Shown: in pieces, positions 1 to 7,379 of the stretch
Layout of the letters: the number at the start of each line of letters is the position of its first letter
Numbering within the stretch: position 1 is the first letter of the stretch
Assembly (NCBI GenBank): GCA_009693225.1
Contig: SHXP01000060.1
Location: 1-11,024 of the forward strand
DNA from: Limnohabitans sp.
GTDB lineage: Bacteria > Pseudomonadota > Gammaproteobacteria > Burkholderiales > Burkholderiaceae_C
Direction of reading: 5' to 3'
DNA: 11,024 bases
Program-made: the position numbers and the translations under genes
The notes under the pieces: model-generated
Seen by the model: only the letters and a program-made list of their open reading frames with translations
Told to the model about the DNA's origin: nothing
The model's database searches: none

Positions 1-93
1 GAGACAATGCACATGATCCGTAAGGGGCAGATGAACTGCCCCAAAGGATCAACCGTGTCCGCAGCACAGCAGTTCTACAGCCTGGCTGTTTGA
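1..93 (+). CDS. IS6-family transposase, C-terminal fragment
   Basis: The first 30 codons in frame 1 read ETMHMIRKGQ, then MNCPKGSTVSAAQQFYSLAV, then TGA at 91-93. The pattern ET(M/I)HM(I/L)RKGQ followed by a serine/alanine-rich segment and QFYSLA is the characteristic end of IS6-family DDE transposases, which are usually about 230 residues long. The catalytic DDE residues lie upstream of the window, so whether the enzyme is intact cannot be judged. The gene is cut by the window edge, not evidently by mutation. The family was recognised from memory of its C-terminal signature. Confidence 0.75.
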   Translation, partial: ETMHMIRKGQMNCPKGSTVSAAQQFYSLAV

Positions 94-132
94 AAACGCG
101 GCCAAAGAAGCGGCTTTCTCGGCCATACTCCA

Positions 133-148
133 CTAACGCGACAGAACC
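133..148 (+). repeat. IS6-type terminal inverted repeat (right end)
   Basis: The sequence CTAACGCGACAGAACC closes the insertion sequence. Its reverse complement starts GGTTCTGTCGCG, like the outer end of several IS6-family members. The repeat may extend further inward, but its length cannot be set without the opposite end. Confidence 0.55.
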
Positions 149-159
149 GAGCGCAGCCC

Positions 160-792
160 ATGGTGAAGTCCCGCAGTCTGCAAGACCTGGCCGCCATGAA
201 AAAAGCCCTGGCGGACAAAGCCGCGCGTGATGCCGCCGAGGCCGCCGAACGTCTGGCGGCAGAGCGCCGCGTAGCCGCCGAGCGCAATTTATTCCTACGC
301 GCGGTCGGCGCCGTGCAACTGTTGACGCCGCAGCCGCGCGTGGTCTTAAGCGGTGAACCAACACCGCCGCTGGCGTTTCAGCAAAAAATCGACGAAGACA
401 ATGTGCTGCGCGAAAGCCTGAGCGACGATTTCGATGTGTCGACTTTGCTGGATACGGACGACGAACTGAGTTACCGGCGCAGCGGCATTGGCACCGACGT
501 GACGCAAAAACTGCGCAAGGGGCATTGGAGTTTGCAAGGGCAAATCGATTTGCACGGGCTGCGCAGCGACGAGGCGCGCGAGGCGTTGGGCCAGTTCATT
601 CGCGACGCGCACAAACGCGGCTGGCGCTGTGTGCGGGTGGTACACGGCAAGGGTCTGGGCTCGCCTGGCAAGACGCCGGTGCTCAAGTCCAAGGTACAGC
701 GTTGGCTGGTGCAGAAAAACGAGGTGCTGGCCTTTGTGCAGGCCAAGGGGTCTGAGGGTGGTGCCGGGGCGCTGGTGGTGCTGTTGCGGTAA
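160..792 (+). CDS. Smr-domain protein (MutS2 C-terminal-like)
   Basis: A 210-residue protein with an N-terminal charged, alanine-rich helical region (about residues 1-45, probably coiled coil), a variable acidic middle, and a C-terminal Smr domain (about 125-210). The Smr hallmarks are visible: DLHG at 130-133, HGKG at 162-165 after a hydrophobic strand, and a GGAGA turn at 200-204. Smr domains are found at the end of MutS2 and in stand-alone proteins, where they bind or nick nucleic acid. The substrate of this stand-alone group is not settled. The ATG at 160 gives the N-terminus expected for the family (a short basic stretch before SLQDL). No clear Shine-Dalgarno precedes it, only GAG at 149-151, and the insertion sequence ends 11 bases upstream, so the native promoter and perhaps the ribosome binding site may have been displaced. 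The coding region itself looks whole. Confidence 0.88.
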   Translation: MVKSRSLQDLAAMKKALADKAARDAAEAAERLAAERRVAAERNLFLRAVGAVQLLTPQPRVVLSGEPTPPLAFQQKIDEDNVLRESLSDDFDVSTLLDTDDELSYRRSGIGTDVTQKLRKGHWSLQGQIDLHGLRSDEAREALGQFIRDAHKRGWRCVRVVHGKGLGSPGKTPVLKSKVQRWLVQKNEVLAFVQAKGSEGGAGALVVLLR

Positions 793-827
793 TCGTTGTG
801 TTTACTTGTTGTGCCGTTTGCAGGCAT

Positions 828-883
828 GCTTTGGCCGACCTCGTTGGCTCTCGTGCTGCCTTAAAGACACGCTTTGGCCGACC
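828..883. repeat. Pair of 13-base direct repeats
   Basis: GCTTTGGCCGACC occurs identically at 828-840 and 871-883, 43 bases apart start to start. The match reaches two bases further left (CA) with one mismatch between. The second copy forms the left edge of the inverted repeat described next. No function is evident. It could be a remnant of a small dispersed intergenic repeat. Confidence 0.5.
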
Positions 884-943
884 CATCCGGTGCGATTTTT
901 TTCTGCGCTGATCGCTCGAAAAAAACGCCCCCTCGGATCGGCC
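876..943. terminator. Imperfect inverted repeat, candidate bidirectional terminator
   Basis: The left arm begins GGCCGA (876-881) and includes GCG-A-TTTTTTTC. The reverse complement of the right arm begins GGCCGA (938-943) and includes GCGTTTTTTTC. The region therefore has a run of seven Ts on each strand, preceded by GC-rich sequence, and lies between converging genes. The GC-rich stems next to the T runs are short (about four pairs, one a wobble, on the plus strand), so this is not a textbook intrinsic terminator. The call rests on position, symmetry and the T runs. Confidence 0.35.
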
Positions 944-1056
944 CGGGTGATGTTTTTGATTGCAGCTTGGTTTCTTTAACCGAAGAAATGCAGTATGAGA
1001 AAACCTTCGAACGGATGACGACATGGCGGGCGGGCCGACGCGAACATTGGCGCAAA

Positions 1057-1392
1057 TTAATCTTGCTGTCCCAGCATCCACAGTTGCGTCGAACGCGCAC
1101 CGCTGCGGCAAAACGCCAGCACCGGTCCCGGCGCGCCATTCACCAGCGCGGCCATTTGCGTCACCTGCTCCGGCGAGTAAGCACCGCTGACCACCGGCAG
1201 GTAGTGATAAACCAGACCGGCAGCCTCGGCCGCGGCCTGTATTTGCGCCGACGTGGGTTGCTCAGCTCCGCCTTCCATGTCGGGCCGATTATTGATCACC
1301 GCGTGGAAACCATGCTGAGCAATGGGTGCCATGTGCTCAGGCGCGAGTTGCGGCGTGGTAGCGAAATGCTCGGTGTGTTTGGTGACTTGCAT
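1057..1392 (-). CDS. TIGR01244-type (DUF442) rhodanese-like sulfurtransferase/phosphatase-fold protein
   Basis: A 111-residue cytosolic protein matching the TIGR01244/DUF442 family, which is related to the N-terminal domain of beta-lactamase-hydrolase-like (Blh) proteins. The family pattern is visible: an early segment ending INNRPDMEGG (34-42), a conserved YLPVVSG (64-70), and the active loop FCRSGARS (94-101) with Cys95 as the likely nucleophile. Cys followed by four residues and Arg resembles the rhodanese persulfide loop more than the CX5R loop of tyrosine phosphatases, so sulfur transfer is the better guess. The substrate is unknown. I chose the ATG at 1390-1392 because AGGAA lies four bases upstream and the protein then starts at the usual family position. 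Longer in-frame starts only add arginine-rich sequence that overlaps the previous gene. It lies 19 bases after the adhesin-like gene and is probably co-transcribed. Confidence 0.82.
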   Translation of the reverse strand: MQVTKHTEHFATTPQLAPEHMAPIAQHGFHAVINNRPDMEGGAEQPTSAQIQAAAEAAGLVYHYLPVVSGAYSPEQVTQMAALVNGAPGPVLAFCRSGARSTQLWMLGQQD

Positions 1393-1411
1393 GCGGTTCC
1401 TGTGGTTGTCG

Positions 1412-1924
1412 TCAGTGGCTGGGTTTGGCGTCGCCATGCGCGGACGGCGGTGCGCCATGGCCGTCACCGTGTGCATCCTTGGCCGGTGCTGCGGCCTTGT
1501 CGTCCTTGCCTTTGCCCTTGCCGTGCGGCTTGGCATGGCGGCCGCAGAGCATTGCTATGACCTTCTCACCCACCGTGTCACCGCTGACCGGTTTCCAGGA
1601 GGTGGATTGGGTGCTGGTGAACAGGGTTTTGCCCTCGCCCATGGCTTCGGCTTTGGACGCAAAAGCCAGCGTGCGGCGGCGGTACTCGTGGCAATCGTAC
1701 TCCATCAAGGCCAGCCGTGACTTGACGCCGGCCTTGGACGGTTCGTTCAGATCGATCAAATGCCAGGCCTGCGGAAAGACACTGCTGGCGCGGATTTTGT
1801 CGGGGTTAATGTAGACCACGGCCAGGTGGTTTTCATCGACCTTTTCCCAGTCTGCCAGCGCCAGCCAGGGCTGGCACAGCAGCCACAGGGGGAGCAGGCA
1901 TTGCAAACAACTGATGGGTCTCAT
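1412..1924 (-). CDS. Surface-adhesin E-like secreted protein with His-rich tail
   Basis: A 170-residue exported protein. Residues 1-24 form a signal peptide ending LALA before DW, with no lipobox, so signal peptidase I cleavage is expected. The mature part (about 25-128) resembles the surface-adhesin protein E family: a tryptophan near the start, an AVVYINPDKIR strand that names a 'Y-D/N-x-x-I' segment, then AWHLIDLNEP, and two cysteines (78 and 127) placed to form a disulfide. From about residue 129 the chain becomes low-complexity, rich in Gly, Lys, Ala and His (His at 130, 134, 152, 156, 163, 170). In Haemophilus, protein E is an adhesin. Most environmental relatives have no tested function, so adhesion here is only a label. 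The ATG at 1922-1924 was chosen because it begins a good signal peptide. No Shine-Dalgarno is visible, and a small hairpin sits in its place. It follows recD by 32 bases. Confidence 0.72.
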   Translation of the reverse strand: MRPISCLQCLLPLWLLCQPWLALADWEKVDENHLAVVYINPDKIRASSVFPQAWHLIDLNEPSKAGVKSRLALMEYDCHEYRRRTLAFASKAEAMGEGKTLFTSTQSTSWKPVSGDTVGEKVIAMLCGRHAKPHGKGKGKDDKAAAPAKDAHGDGHGAPPSAHGDAKPSH

Positions 1925-1926
1925 AC

Positions 1927-1939
1927 TGGCATTTTGCCA
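1927..1939 (-). promoter_or_regulatory. Small hairpin at the translation start of the adhesin-like gene
   Basis: On the minus strand TGGCA, loop AAA, TGCCA is a perfect five-pair stem ending two bases before the ATG at 1922-1924. It covers where a Shine-Dalgarno would normally be, and no SD-like purine run is seen. It may lower initiation or have no role. The stem is short. Confidence 0.3.
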
Positions 1940-1956
1940 TTGAAGAACGGCCGGGT

Positions 1957-3702
1957 TTATTGCAGCCCGCCGCTGCGCTGCACCCGCTGCCCGCAAGCCT
2001 TGAACAGCAAGCCGGGTGCCGCCGCCCAAACGCACAGCCGCCGGCGCGCCCGCGTGATGCCGGTGTAAATCAGTTCGCGTGTCAATATCGGCGCAGGACG
2101 CTCGGGCAGCACCAGCATCACCAGTTCAAACTCCGATCCCTGCGATTGGTGCACCGTCATGGCAAACACGGTGTCGATATCGTCCAGCCGTCCCGGCACC
2201 TGCCAGCGCACACCGCCGCCGGCATCGGCAAAGGCCACGCACAAACGCACGGCACCGTCAACCAGACGCGGCAGGCACAGGCCGGAATCGCCGTTCATGA
2301 TGCCCAGTGCGTAGTCATTGCGCCTGGCCATGACCGGGCGGCCGCTGTACCACGCTGTGTCGGGAAAGCCCAGCGCCTGCTGCAATTGCCGGTTGAAGGC
2401 ATGCACACCCCAGCGGCCATCGCGCACGGCGCACAACACACCCTGTCGCGAAAAGCTGTGCAACAGCGCCAGCGCCTGTTCGTCATCGCAGGCCTTGCCA
2501 GACGACTGGAGGACATCGGACAACTGCGCGAGCCAGGGCTGCCAGCCGGCTGTCAGTTGTGCCAGCGTGGTTTTGTCGACGCTGTCTGCGGCAGTCAGCC
2601 GCGACACCACTGCATTTCCCTGGAAACACCCTTCGGGCGCTTGTTGCCAGAGTTGCTGCAAGCCCGCCATGTCGCCGCTGTTGGCGGCACGCGCCCATTG
2701 GCCTATGCCCTGGCTGTCGTCAAAACGGTGGCTGTGCAACAGGCTGACAGTGTGGGCCGACAACAACTTACCCTGGCACAGCTGGGCCATCACGGCACCG
2801 GCTTCGACCGAGGCCAGCTGGTCTTTGTCGCCCAGCAATACCAGGCGGGCAGTCAGAGGCACAGATTGAAGCACGCGGGCCATCATTTCCAGATCGATCA
2901 TCGAGGCCTCGTCGATCACCACCACATCGGGCGGCAAGGCGGCGGCGCTGTCGGCAGACACAGCCAGCAGCCAGCGGTGCAAGGTCTGGGCCTGCCAGGG
3001 CAAGGCAGCGGCCACTGCAGCGGGCAAACGGTTGCGCGCCTGCGCCATGGTTTGCGACAAACGTGCGGCAGCCTTGCCGGTGGGCGCGGTCAGCGCCACA
3101 CGCAGCGGTGCCTGGGCATCGGCTTGCAACAACTGCAAAAGCTTGACCACGGTGTTGGTTTTTCCCGTGCCGGGCCCGCCGGTGATCAGAGTGACAGCGT
3201 GCTGCGCCGCATGGGCGCAGGCCTGGCGTTGCCGGTCTGTGTGTGCCGTCGCGGCGCCGAACAATGTGTCCAATTGCTGTTGCAAACCGGCAGGTGCTTT
3301 CATGCTTTGCTGCAAACGCGTTGTCAGGTTGTCCTTGATGGTTTGCTCGGCCAGCCAGGCACGACGCAAATACAAACGCTTGCCCGCGCACACCAGCGGC
3401 GAGTTGTCGCCCTGTGTCCAGGGCAGACTGTGCAAGCCGGCCGCCAGATCATCCGGCAGGGCTTGCAATTGCTCTGCGGTCCAGTCCAGCATGGCTGCCG
3501 CTTGCTGCGGCCAGCCGGCGAGATCCAGACAGGCATGGCCGCGTCCCCATTGGTGACTGACCAGCGCCGCCAGCCAGCGGTGCCGCAGATCATCCGAAGG
3601 CTGCAGGCTGTGACACAGCTGTGCCAGTGACAGGTCCAGGCCGTTGAGCGGGGTGCGCGATGTGCCGCTCCAGTCATTGCGGGTCAGCTGGCTCAGGCTC
3701 AT
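1957..3702 (-). CDS. recD: RecBCD alpha subunit, 5'-3' helicase RecD
   Basis: A 581-residue RecD, close in length to E. coli RecD (about 608). An N-terminal domain that contacts RecC (about 1-150) precedes an SF1B helicase core. Motifs in order: Walker A GGPGTGKT (175-182), TAPTGKAAARL (205-215), Walker B VVIDEAS (261-267), motif III LLGDKDQLASVEAG (289-302), motif V AMTVHQSQGSEF (514-525) and motif VI YTGITRARRRL (546-556). In the RecBCD complex at DNA ends, RecD pulls the 5'-ended strand and, in E. coli, is needed for strong nuclease activity and Chi control. The ATG overlaps the recB stop (ATGA, 3699-3702), and GGGGAG lies seven bases upstream, so translation is both coupled and independently primed. 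No broken motif or frameshift is seen. The RecBCD form, rather than stand-alone RecD2, is clear from the adjacent recB and recC. Confidence 0.96.
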   Translation of the reverse strand: MSLSQLTRNDWSGTSRTPLNGLDLSLAQLCHSLQPSDDLRHRWLAALVSHQWGRGHACLDLAGWPQQAAAMLDWTAEQLQALPDDLAAGLHSLPWTQGDNSPLVCAGKRLYLRRAWLAEQTIKDNLTTRLQQSMKAPAGLQQQLDTLFGAATAHTDRQRQACAHAAQHAVTLITGGPGTGKTNTVVKLLQLLQADAQAPLRVALTAPTGKAAARLSQTMAQARNRLPAAVAAALPWQAQTLHRWLLAVSADSAAALPPDVVVIDEASMIDLEMMARVLQSVPLTARLVLLGDKDQLASVEAGAVMAQLCQGKLLSAHTVSLLHSHRFDDSQGIGQWARAANSGDMAGLQQLWQQAPEGCFQGNAVVSRLTAADSVDKTTLAQLTAGWQPWLAQLSDVLQSSGKACDDEQALALLHSFSRQGVLCAVRDGRWGVHAFNRQLQQALGFPDTAWYSGRPVMARRNDYALGIMNGDSGLCLPRLVDGAVRLCVAFADAGGGVRWQVPGRLDDIDTVFAMTVHQSQGSEFELVMLVLPERPAPILTRELIYTGITRARRRLCVWAAAPGLLFKACGQRVQRSGGLQ

Positions 3703-6700
3703 GGCGTTCTCCCCGCGAATTCATTGTCGAGCTCAGCGATCAATGCAAACGGCGGCTTGATGCAGTGGACCCCGGCGCCTTGGCTGTGTATGCCGCGCAA
3801 AAACACATAGACCACGCCGCCGATATGGGTGTCGTAATCGTAATTCGGCAATCGTGAGGACAGCAAACGATGTAGCGCAAGGGTGTACAGCACGTATTGC
3901 ACGTCGTAGCGCTTGTCGAGAATCGCAGAGTTCAACGACTCGCTGTCATAGGTGTCGAGCCAGTTGGACTTGTAATCCAGCACCCAGTAGCGGCCGGCGT
4001 GTTCAAACACCAGGTCCATGAAACCGGTGAGCATGCCTTGCAGCACACGCTGCTGCAGCGGCGCTCTGGCCCGGCCCGGCAATACGTGTTGCTGAATCAG
4101 GCGGTCAATCCGGCCGCTAGCCACACCGGCCGCCGCCAGCTTGAACTCCATCTCCGGCCACAGGCATGCGGGCCTGAGCTGTTGCAATACCAGCGGCGCC
4201 AGGCCTTCATGGGCCTGCCCCACAGGCAGCGGGGTGCTGATGACGGCCTGCAACCAGGCGGGCAGCATGGCGGCGGCGCTCTCTGGTAAATTCAAGCCAC
4301 GGGTTTTGCGGCTCAGCAATTGCTGCCAGGCCTGTTGCGTCAAGCCCCCCGCTTCAGCCTGGCCGGTCGCCAGGGGCCAGCCCTGCTGCGCCTGCCATTC
4401 CAGCATGTCGTGCAGCAGGCTGCCGTAACTCGCGCCTTTGGGAAACGATTGCCAAGGCCCGGCGCCGCCGGTCTGGGCGTTTTGCACGTCGCTGTCATCC
4501 TGCGGCATTTGCCGCTGGTCACCCTGAGCCAGTTCAGCCGCGCCGTCTTCGTCTGTATCGCTGTGCCGTGCCGCATCGATGGCCGCATCGGTATGCGCTT
4601 CTTCGCGCTGAGAACCCGCTTCAAGGCCGCGCGTCAGGCTACTGAAACTGGCGGTCCACCAGCGCGCATAGGCCTGGCGCTGCGCGGTCAAAGCCGGGGC
4701 CGCCGGCGGCAACGCAGCGGCCGGGGTGTACCTCAGGTCTTGCGCCGCAGGTAATTCAGCAATGACTGTCTGCGGCATGTCACCGAACACGGCATGCAAA
4801 CTATCAGGCAGATCTTCGTGGTTTTGCCGTTGCAGCAATTCGGAAACTGCACTGCGCTTGAGCTTCTTGCCGTCGCCTGACAAGCTGTTGGCAGTGGCGG
4901 CCAAACCCAGCCACATGCCGCGTTTGGCGCGTGTCAGCGCCACATACAGCAGACGCATGTCTTCATCGACACTGGACTCGGTGATATCCGTGTCTTCATC
5001 GTCGTCCTTGCGGCCGGATGCGGTTTTGAAGCTGCCCAGAAACGGCACGAAGACCAGCGGGTATTCCAGGCCCTTGCTTTTGTGGAAAGTGACCACCTGC
5101 ACGCAATGCGCATCGGTTTCCAGCCGCATCTTTTGCTCTTCCGGGTTGTCGCCGGCGGCTTGTATCTGTTGCGCCAGATAGTGCAGCAAAGCCGGCGGCC
5201 CTTGCAGACCGGCGGCAGCGGTTTGCAGCAATTCGCCCAGATGCAGCAGGTTGGTCAAACTGCGCTGTCCGTTCGCTTGGGCGATCAGGCGTTGTGCAAT
5301 GCCCCGGCTGTGTATCCACTGGTAAAGCATGGGCAGCACACCGTGCTGCTGCCACTGCTGCAGCCATTCTTGGCAGGACTCGGCGAGTTCATCGTTCAAA
5401 CCGGGGTTGAGCATGGCCTGCGCCATCTCTTGGCTGGACCAGCCCCAGATACCGCTGGCCATGGCGCTGCGCAGCCAGCGTGAATTGCGCGGCATGCTGA
5501 TGGCACGCAGCACCCGCCACAGATCTACGGCTTGCGGGCTTTGGTAGACATTGGCATGGTCGGACAAAAACACGCTGGGCAGACCGGCGCGCGACAAGGC
5601 CGTTTGCATGGCTTGCGCATGGGCGTGCGAGCGCACCAGCACCGCCATCTGGCCGGGGTGTATGTCGGCGTGCTGCTGCAACAGCCTGACCATTTGCGTG
5701 ACAAAACCGGCGGCCATGGTTTGTACATGCAGGTCTGCCGGCCAGTAAGGCCGCTCGGTGGTGTCCGCTGCCAGGGTCAGATGCCACAGTGTGAGCGGCG
5801 GCAATGCCTGCCCCCAGGCGTCGCTCAAATGCCTGGCGCCGGCAGCGCTGCGCACCTTGACGAATTCGATGCTGCTGGCGCCTGAATGAAAGGGCTGCGG
5901 GATGCTGCTGAACAGGCGGTTGACCGCATCCACCAGACCCGGGGTGGAACGGTAATTGGTGTCCAGCGTGTGGCAGGCCTGTGGGTCCAGCGCCAGGGCC
6001 GTCTGGCGCGCCAGCAGATAGGTGTTGAGGTCGGCGCCGCGAAAACTGTAAATTGCCTGCTTGGGGTCGCCGATCATCACCAGGGCGTTGTTCTCATCGA
6101 CGCGATCAGCCCGGTAAATCCGGTCCAGGCTCTGGTATTGCCAGGGGTCGGTGTCCTGGAATTCATCGACCATGGCCACCGGGTATTGCCGGCGTATGGC
6201 GTCGGCGAGTTCGCCCTTGTCGCTGTGCAAGGCCTGGTGCAAGCGTTGCAACAGATCGTTGAAATCAAACACCGACTGCGTCTGTTTGGCCTGCCGGTAG
6301 GCATCGCGTACCGCGTGCGCCGCGTGTTCGATCAACTGCGCTTTGCACTGCGGTGCCCGCTCAGCCAGAACCAGGAGTTCGCCCAGGCGATGAAACACTT
6401 CAAAATCAGCGGCCTTGGCCCAGCCGCAGGCCTGCAGCCTTTCAGCCGTGAAACGCGCCAAAGTGACCTGGCGAATCACGCTGCTGTGCACCGTCCAGTC
6501 CTCAAGCTCGTTGACCCAGTTGCCCCACCAATCACCGCGAACGCGCTTGCCGTTTTCCTTGATAAGCGCATCTTCGTGCGCCTGCAGCAACAAGGCGGAC
6601 AGACCGTCATGCCAGGCCTGCCGGGCCTGCGCCTGTAATGCCTGGTAATCCGTTTGCCATTGTTCAAACGCCTTCAATGCTTGCAGCGGCGGCACAGGCG

Positions 6701-7379
6701 GCGGTATTGCCGCAACGGCTGTGCAAACGTCTTGCGGGCCGTGGTCTGGCGGCATCAGGTCCCAATGCGTCCACAAGGGCAGCAATTGTTTGAGCAGCTT
6801 ATCGGGCTCGCTGCCCAGCTGTTCCAGCAGGATCTGCTGGCAAACATCAGGCAGCGGGTAAAACCATTGCCGCCAGTGATCGCGCACCAGTTGCTGCAGC
6901 AATTCGTTTGGGTTGTCCAGATGCGTTTGTTCGAACAAATCGCGGCTGAGCAGCGCGAAACTGCCGAGCATGCGACGGCTCCAGCCGTGTATGGTGTAGA
7001 TGGCGGCCTCGTCCATGGCCTGCGCCGCCTGGTGCAGACGCCCCGCGCACAGCGGCCATTCGTCTGCCGGCATATCCAGACTGAGCTTGTGCAGAAAATC
7101 ATCGCCCCCGGGTGTGCTGCCGGCGACGGTGCGGTCGAACCAGACGGCGGCATCATGCAAGCGTTTGCGGATGCGTTCGCGCAGCTCAGCGGTCGCTGCT
7201 TCAGTGAAGGTCATCACCAGGATTTGGCGCGGGCTGAGGCCGGTGCTGTCAGCGCGCCCGTGACCGAGGACGAGGCGCACATACAGCGCCGCCAGCGTCC
7301 AGGTCTTGCCGGTGCCGGCGCTGGCTTCGATGACCTGACGGCCGCTCAGGGGCAGGCGCAAGAGGTTGAGGGTGTTCAT
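3699..7379 (-). CDS. recB: RecBCD beta subunit, 3'-5' helicase-nuclease RecB
   Basis: A 1226-residue RecB, slightly longer than E. coli RecB (about 1180). The N-terminal SF1A UvrD-like helicase carries Walker A EASAGTGKT (18-26), MTFTEAATAELRERI (56-70), motif II VDEFQDTDPWQYQ (404-416), motif III IGDPKQAIYSFRGAD (436-450), TNYRSTPGLVDA (474-485), motif V VTFHKSKGLEYPL (763-775) and motif VI LLYVALTRAKR (810-820). A linker rich in acid and glutamine residues (about 920-975) leads to the RecB-family nuclease. His990, Glu1078, Asp1122, Asp1135 and Lys1137 (within GFMDLVFEH and LDYKSNWL) match the metal-binding and catalytic set His956, Glu1020, Asp1067, Asp1080 and Lys1082 of E. coli by motif comparison. 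The enzyme unwinds and cuts DNA from double-strand ends and loads RecA after Chi. The ATG overlaps the recC stop (ATGA, 7376-7379), and AGGA lies seven bases upstream. Confidence 0.97.
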   Translation of the reverse strand: MNTLNLLRLPLSGRQVIEASAGTGKTWTLAALYVRLVLGHGRADSTGLSPRQILVMTFTEAATAELRERIRKRLHDAAVWFDRTVAGSTPGGDDFLHKLSLDMPADEWPLCAGRLHQAAQAMDEAAIYTIHGWSRRMLGSFALLSRDLFEQTHLDNPNELLQQLVRDHWRQWFYPLPDVCQQILLEQLGSEPDKLLKQLLPLWTHWDLMPPDHGPQDVCTAVAAIPPPVPPLQALKAFEQWQTDYQALQAQARQAWHDGLSALLLQAHEDALIKENGKRVRGDWWGNWVNELEDWTVHSSVIRQVTLARFTAERLQACGWAKAADFEVFHRLGELLVLAERAPQCKAQLIEHAAHAVRDAYRQAKQTQSVFDFNDLLQRLHQALHSDKGELADAIRRQYPVAMVDEFQDTDPWQYQSLDRIYRADRVDENNALVMIGDPKQAIYSFRGADLNTYLLARQTALALDPQACHTLDTNYRSTPGLVDAVNRLFSSIPQPFHSGASSIEFVKVRSAAGARHLSDAWGQALPPLTLWHLTLAADTTERPYWPADLHVQTMAAGFVTQMVRLLQQHADIHPGQMAVLVRSHAHAQAMQTALSRAGLPSVFLSDHANVYQSPQAVDLWRVLRAISMPRNSRWLRSAMASGIWGWSSQEMAQAMLNPGLNDELAESCQEWLQQWQQHGVLPMLYQWIHSRGIAQRLIAQANGQRSLTNLLHLGELLQTAAAGLQGPPALLHYLAQQIQAAGDNPEEQKMRLETDAHCVQVVTFHKSKGLEYPLVFVPFLGSFKTASGRKDDDEDTDITESSVDEDMRLLYVALTRAKRGMWLGLAATANSLSGDGKKLKRSAVSELLQRQNHEDLPDSLHAVFGDMPQTVIAELPAAQDLRYTPAAALPPAAPALTAQRQAYARWWTASFSSLTRGLEAGSQREEAHTDAAIDAARHSDTDEDGAAELAQGDQRQMPQDDSDVQNAQTGGAGPWQSFPKGASYGSLLHDMLEWQAQQGWPLATGQAEAGGLTQQAWQQLLSRKTRGLNLPESAAAMLPAWLQAVISTPLPVGQAHEGLAPLVLQQLRPACLWPEMEFKLAAAGVASGRIDRLIQQHVLPGRARAPLQQRVLQGMLTGFMDLVFEHAGRYWVLDYKSNWLDTYDSESLNSAILDKRYDVQYVLYTLALHRLLSSRLPNYDYDTHIGGVVYVFLRGIHSQGAGVHCIKPPFALIAELDNEFAGRTP

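Larger units (their letters stand above)
1..148 (+). mobile_element. IS6-family insertion sequence, right end (partial)
   Basis: The window opens inside an insertion sequence. It holds the last 30 codons of an IS6-type transposase (stop at 91-93), about 55 non-coding bases, and a terminus whose last bases are CTAACGCGACAGAACC (133-148). Read from outside, this end begins GGTTCTGTCGCG, which resembles the GGTTCTGTTGC ends known for several IS6-family elements. IS6 elements usually make an 8-bp target duplication. The 8 bases next to the end are GAGCGCAG (149-156), but the left end lies outside the window, so the duplication cannot be confirmed. The exact boundary is inferred from the resemblance of the end. 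Confidence 0.7.
793..1056. other. Non-coding region between convergent genes
   Basis: These 264 bases separate the Smr gene (plus strand) from the sulfurtransferase-like gene (minus strand). Open frames through it have no recognisable protein character. It contains a 13-base direct repeat, GCTTTGGCCGACC, at 828-840 and 871-883, and an imperfect inverted repeat at 876-943. A small stem, TTTCTT (970-975) with AAGAAA (982-987), is also present. I see no tRNA or other known RNA gene. Confidence 0.6.

Noticed and set aside
771..778. E. coli Chi octamer GCTGGTGG on the plus strand; its complement CCACCAGC also at 4656-4663 and 8545-8552
   Set aside because: Three occurrences in 11 kb of GC-rich coding sequence can arise from codon use. 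The RecC contact residues here differ from E. coli, so these octamers cannot be assumed to act as Chi.
793..1056. tRNA, small RNA or CRISPR array in the intergenic region
   Set aside because: There is no cloverleaf-like pattern, and only two copies of one 13-base repeat, with no regular spacer-repeat organisation.
1393..1536. N-terminal extension of the TIGR01244 protein from an ATG at 1536
   Set aside because: The added 48 residues are Arg/His/Pro-rich, overlap the adhesin-like gene in another frame, and lack family resemblance. The ATG at 1392 has a good ribosome binding site.
874..1560. Plus-strand open frame (228 codons) across the intergenic region and the sulfurtransferase gene
   Set aside because: The translation is Arg/His-rich without any family pattern and runs antisense to the gene carrying CRSGARS.
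1925..2035. N-terminal extension of the adhesin-like protein from an ATG at 2035
   Set aside because: It would overlap the end of recD and place 37 non-signal residues before a clear signal peptide.
1960..3630. Long plus-strand open frame (556 codons) opposite recD
   Set aside because: It lies entirely antisense to a recD with every helicase motif. Its translation is rich in Gln, His and Arg with no recognisable domain, as expected for a reverse-frame shadow in GC-rich coding DNA.
5886..6638. Plus-strand open frame (250 codons) opposite recB, with others at 6654-7439 and 8201-9022
   Set aside because: Each mirrors recB or recC codons. None has a domain signature, and the minus-strand reading is certain.
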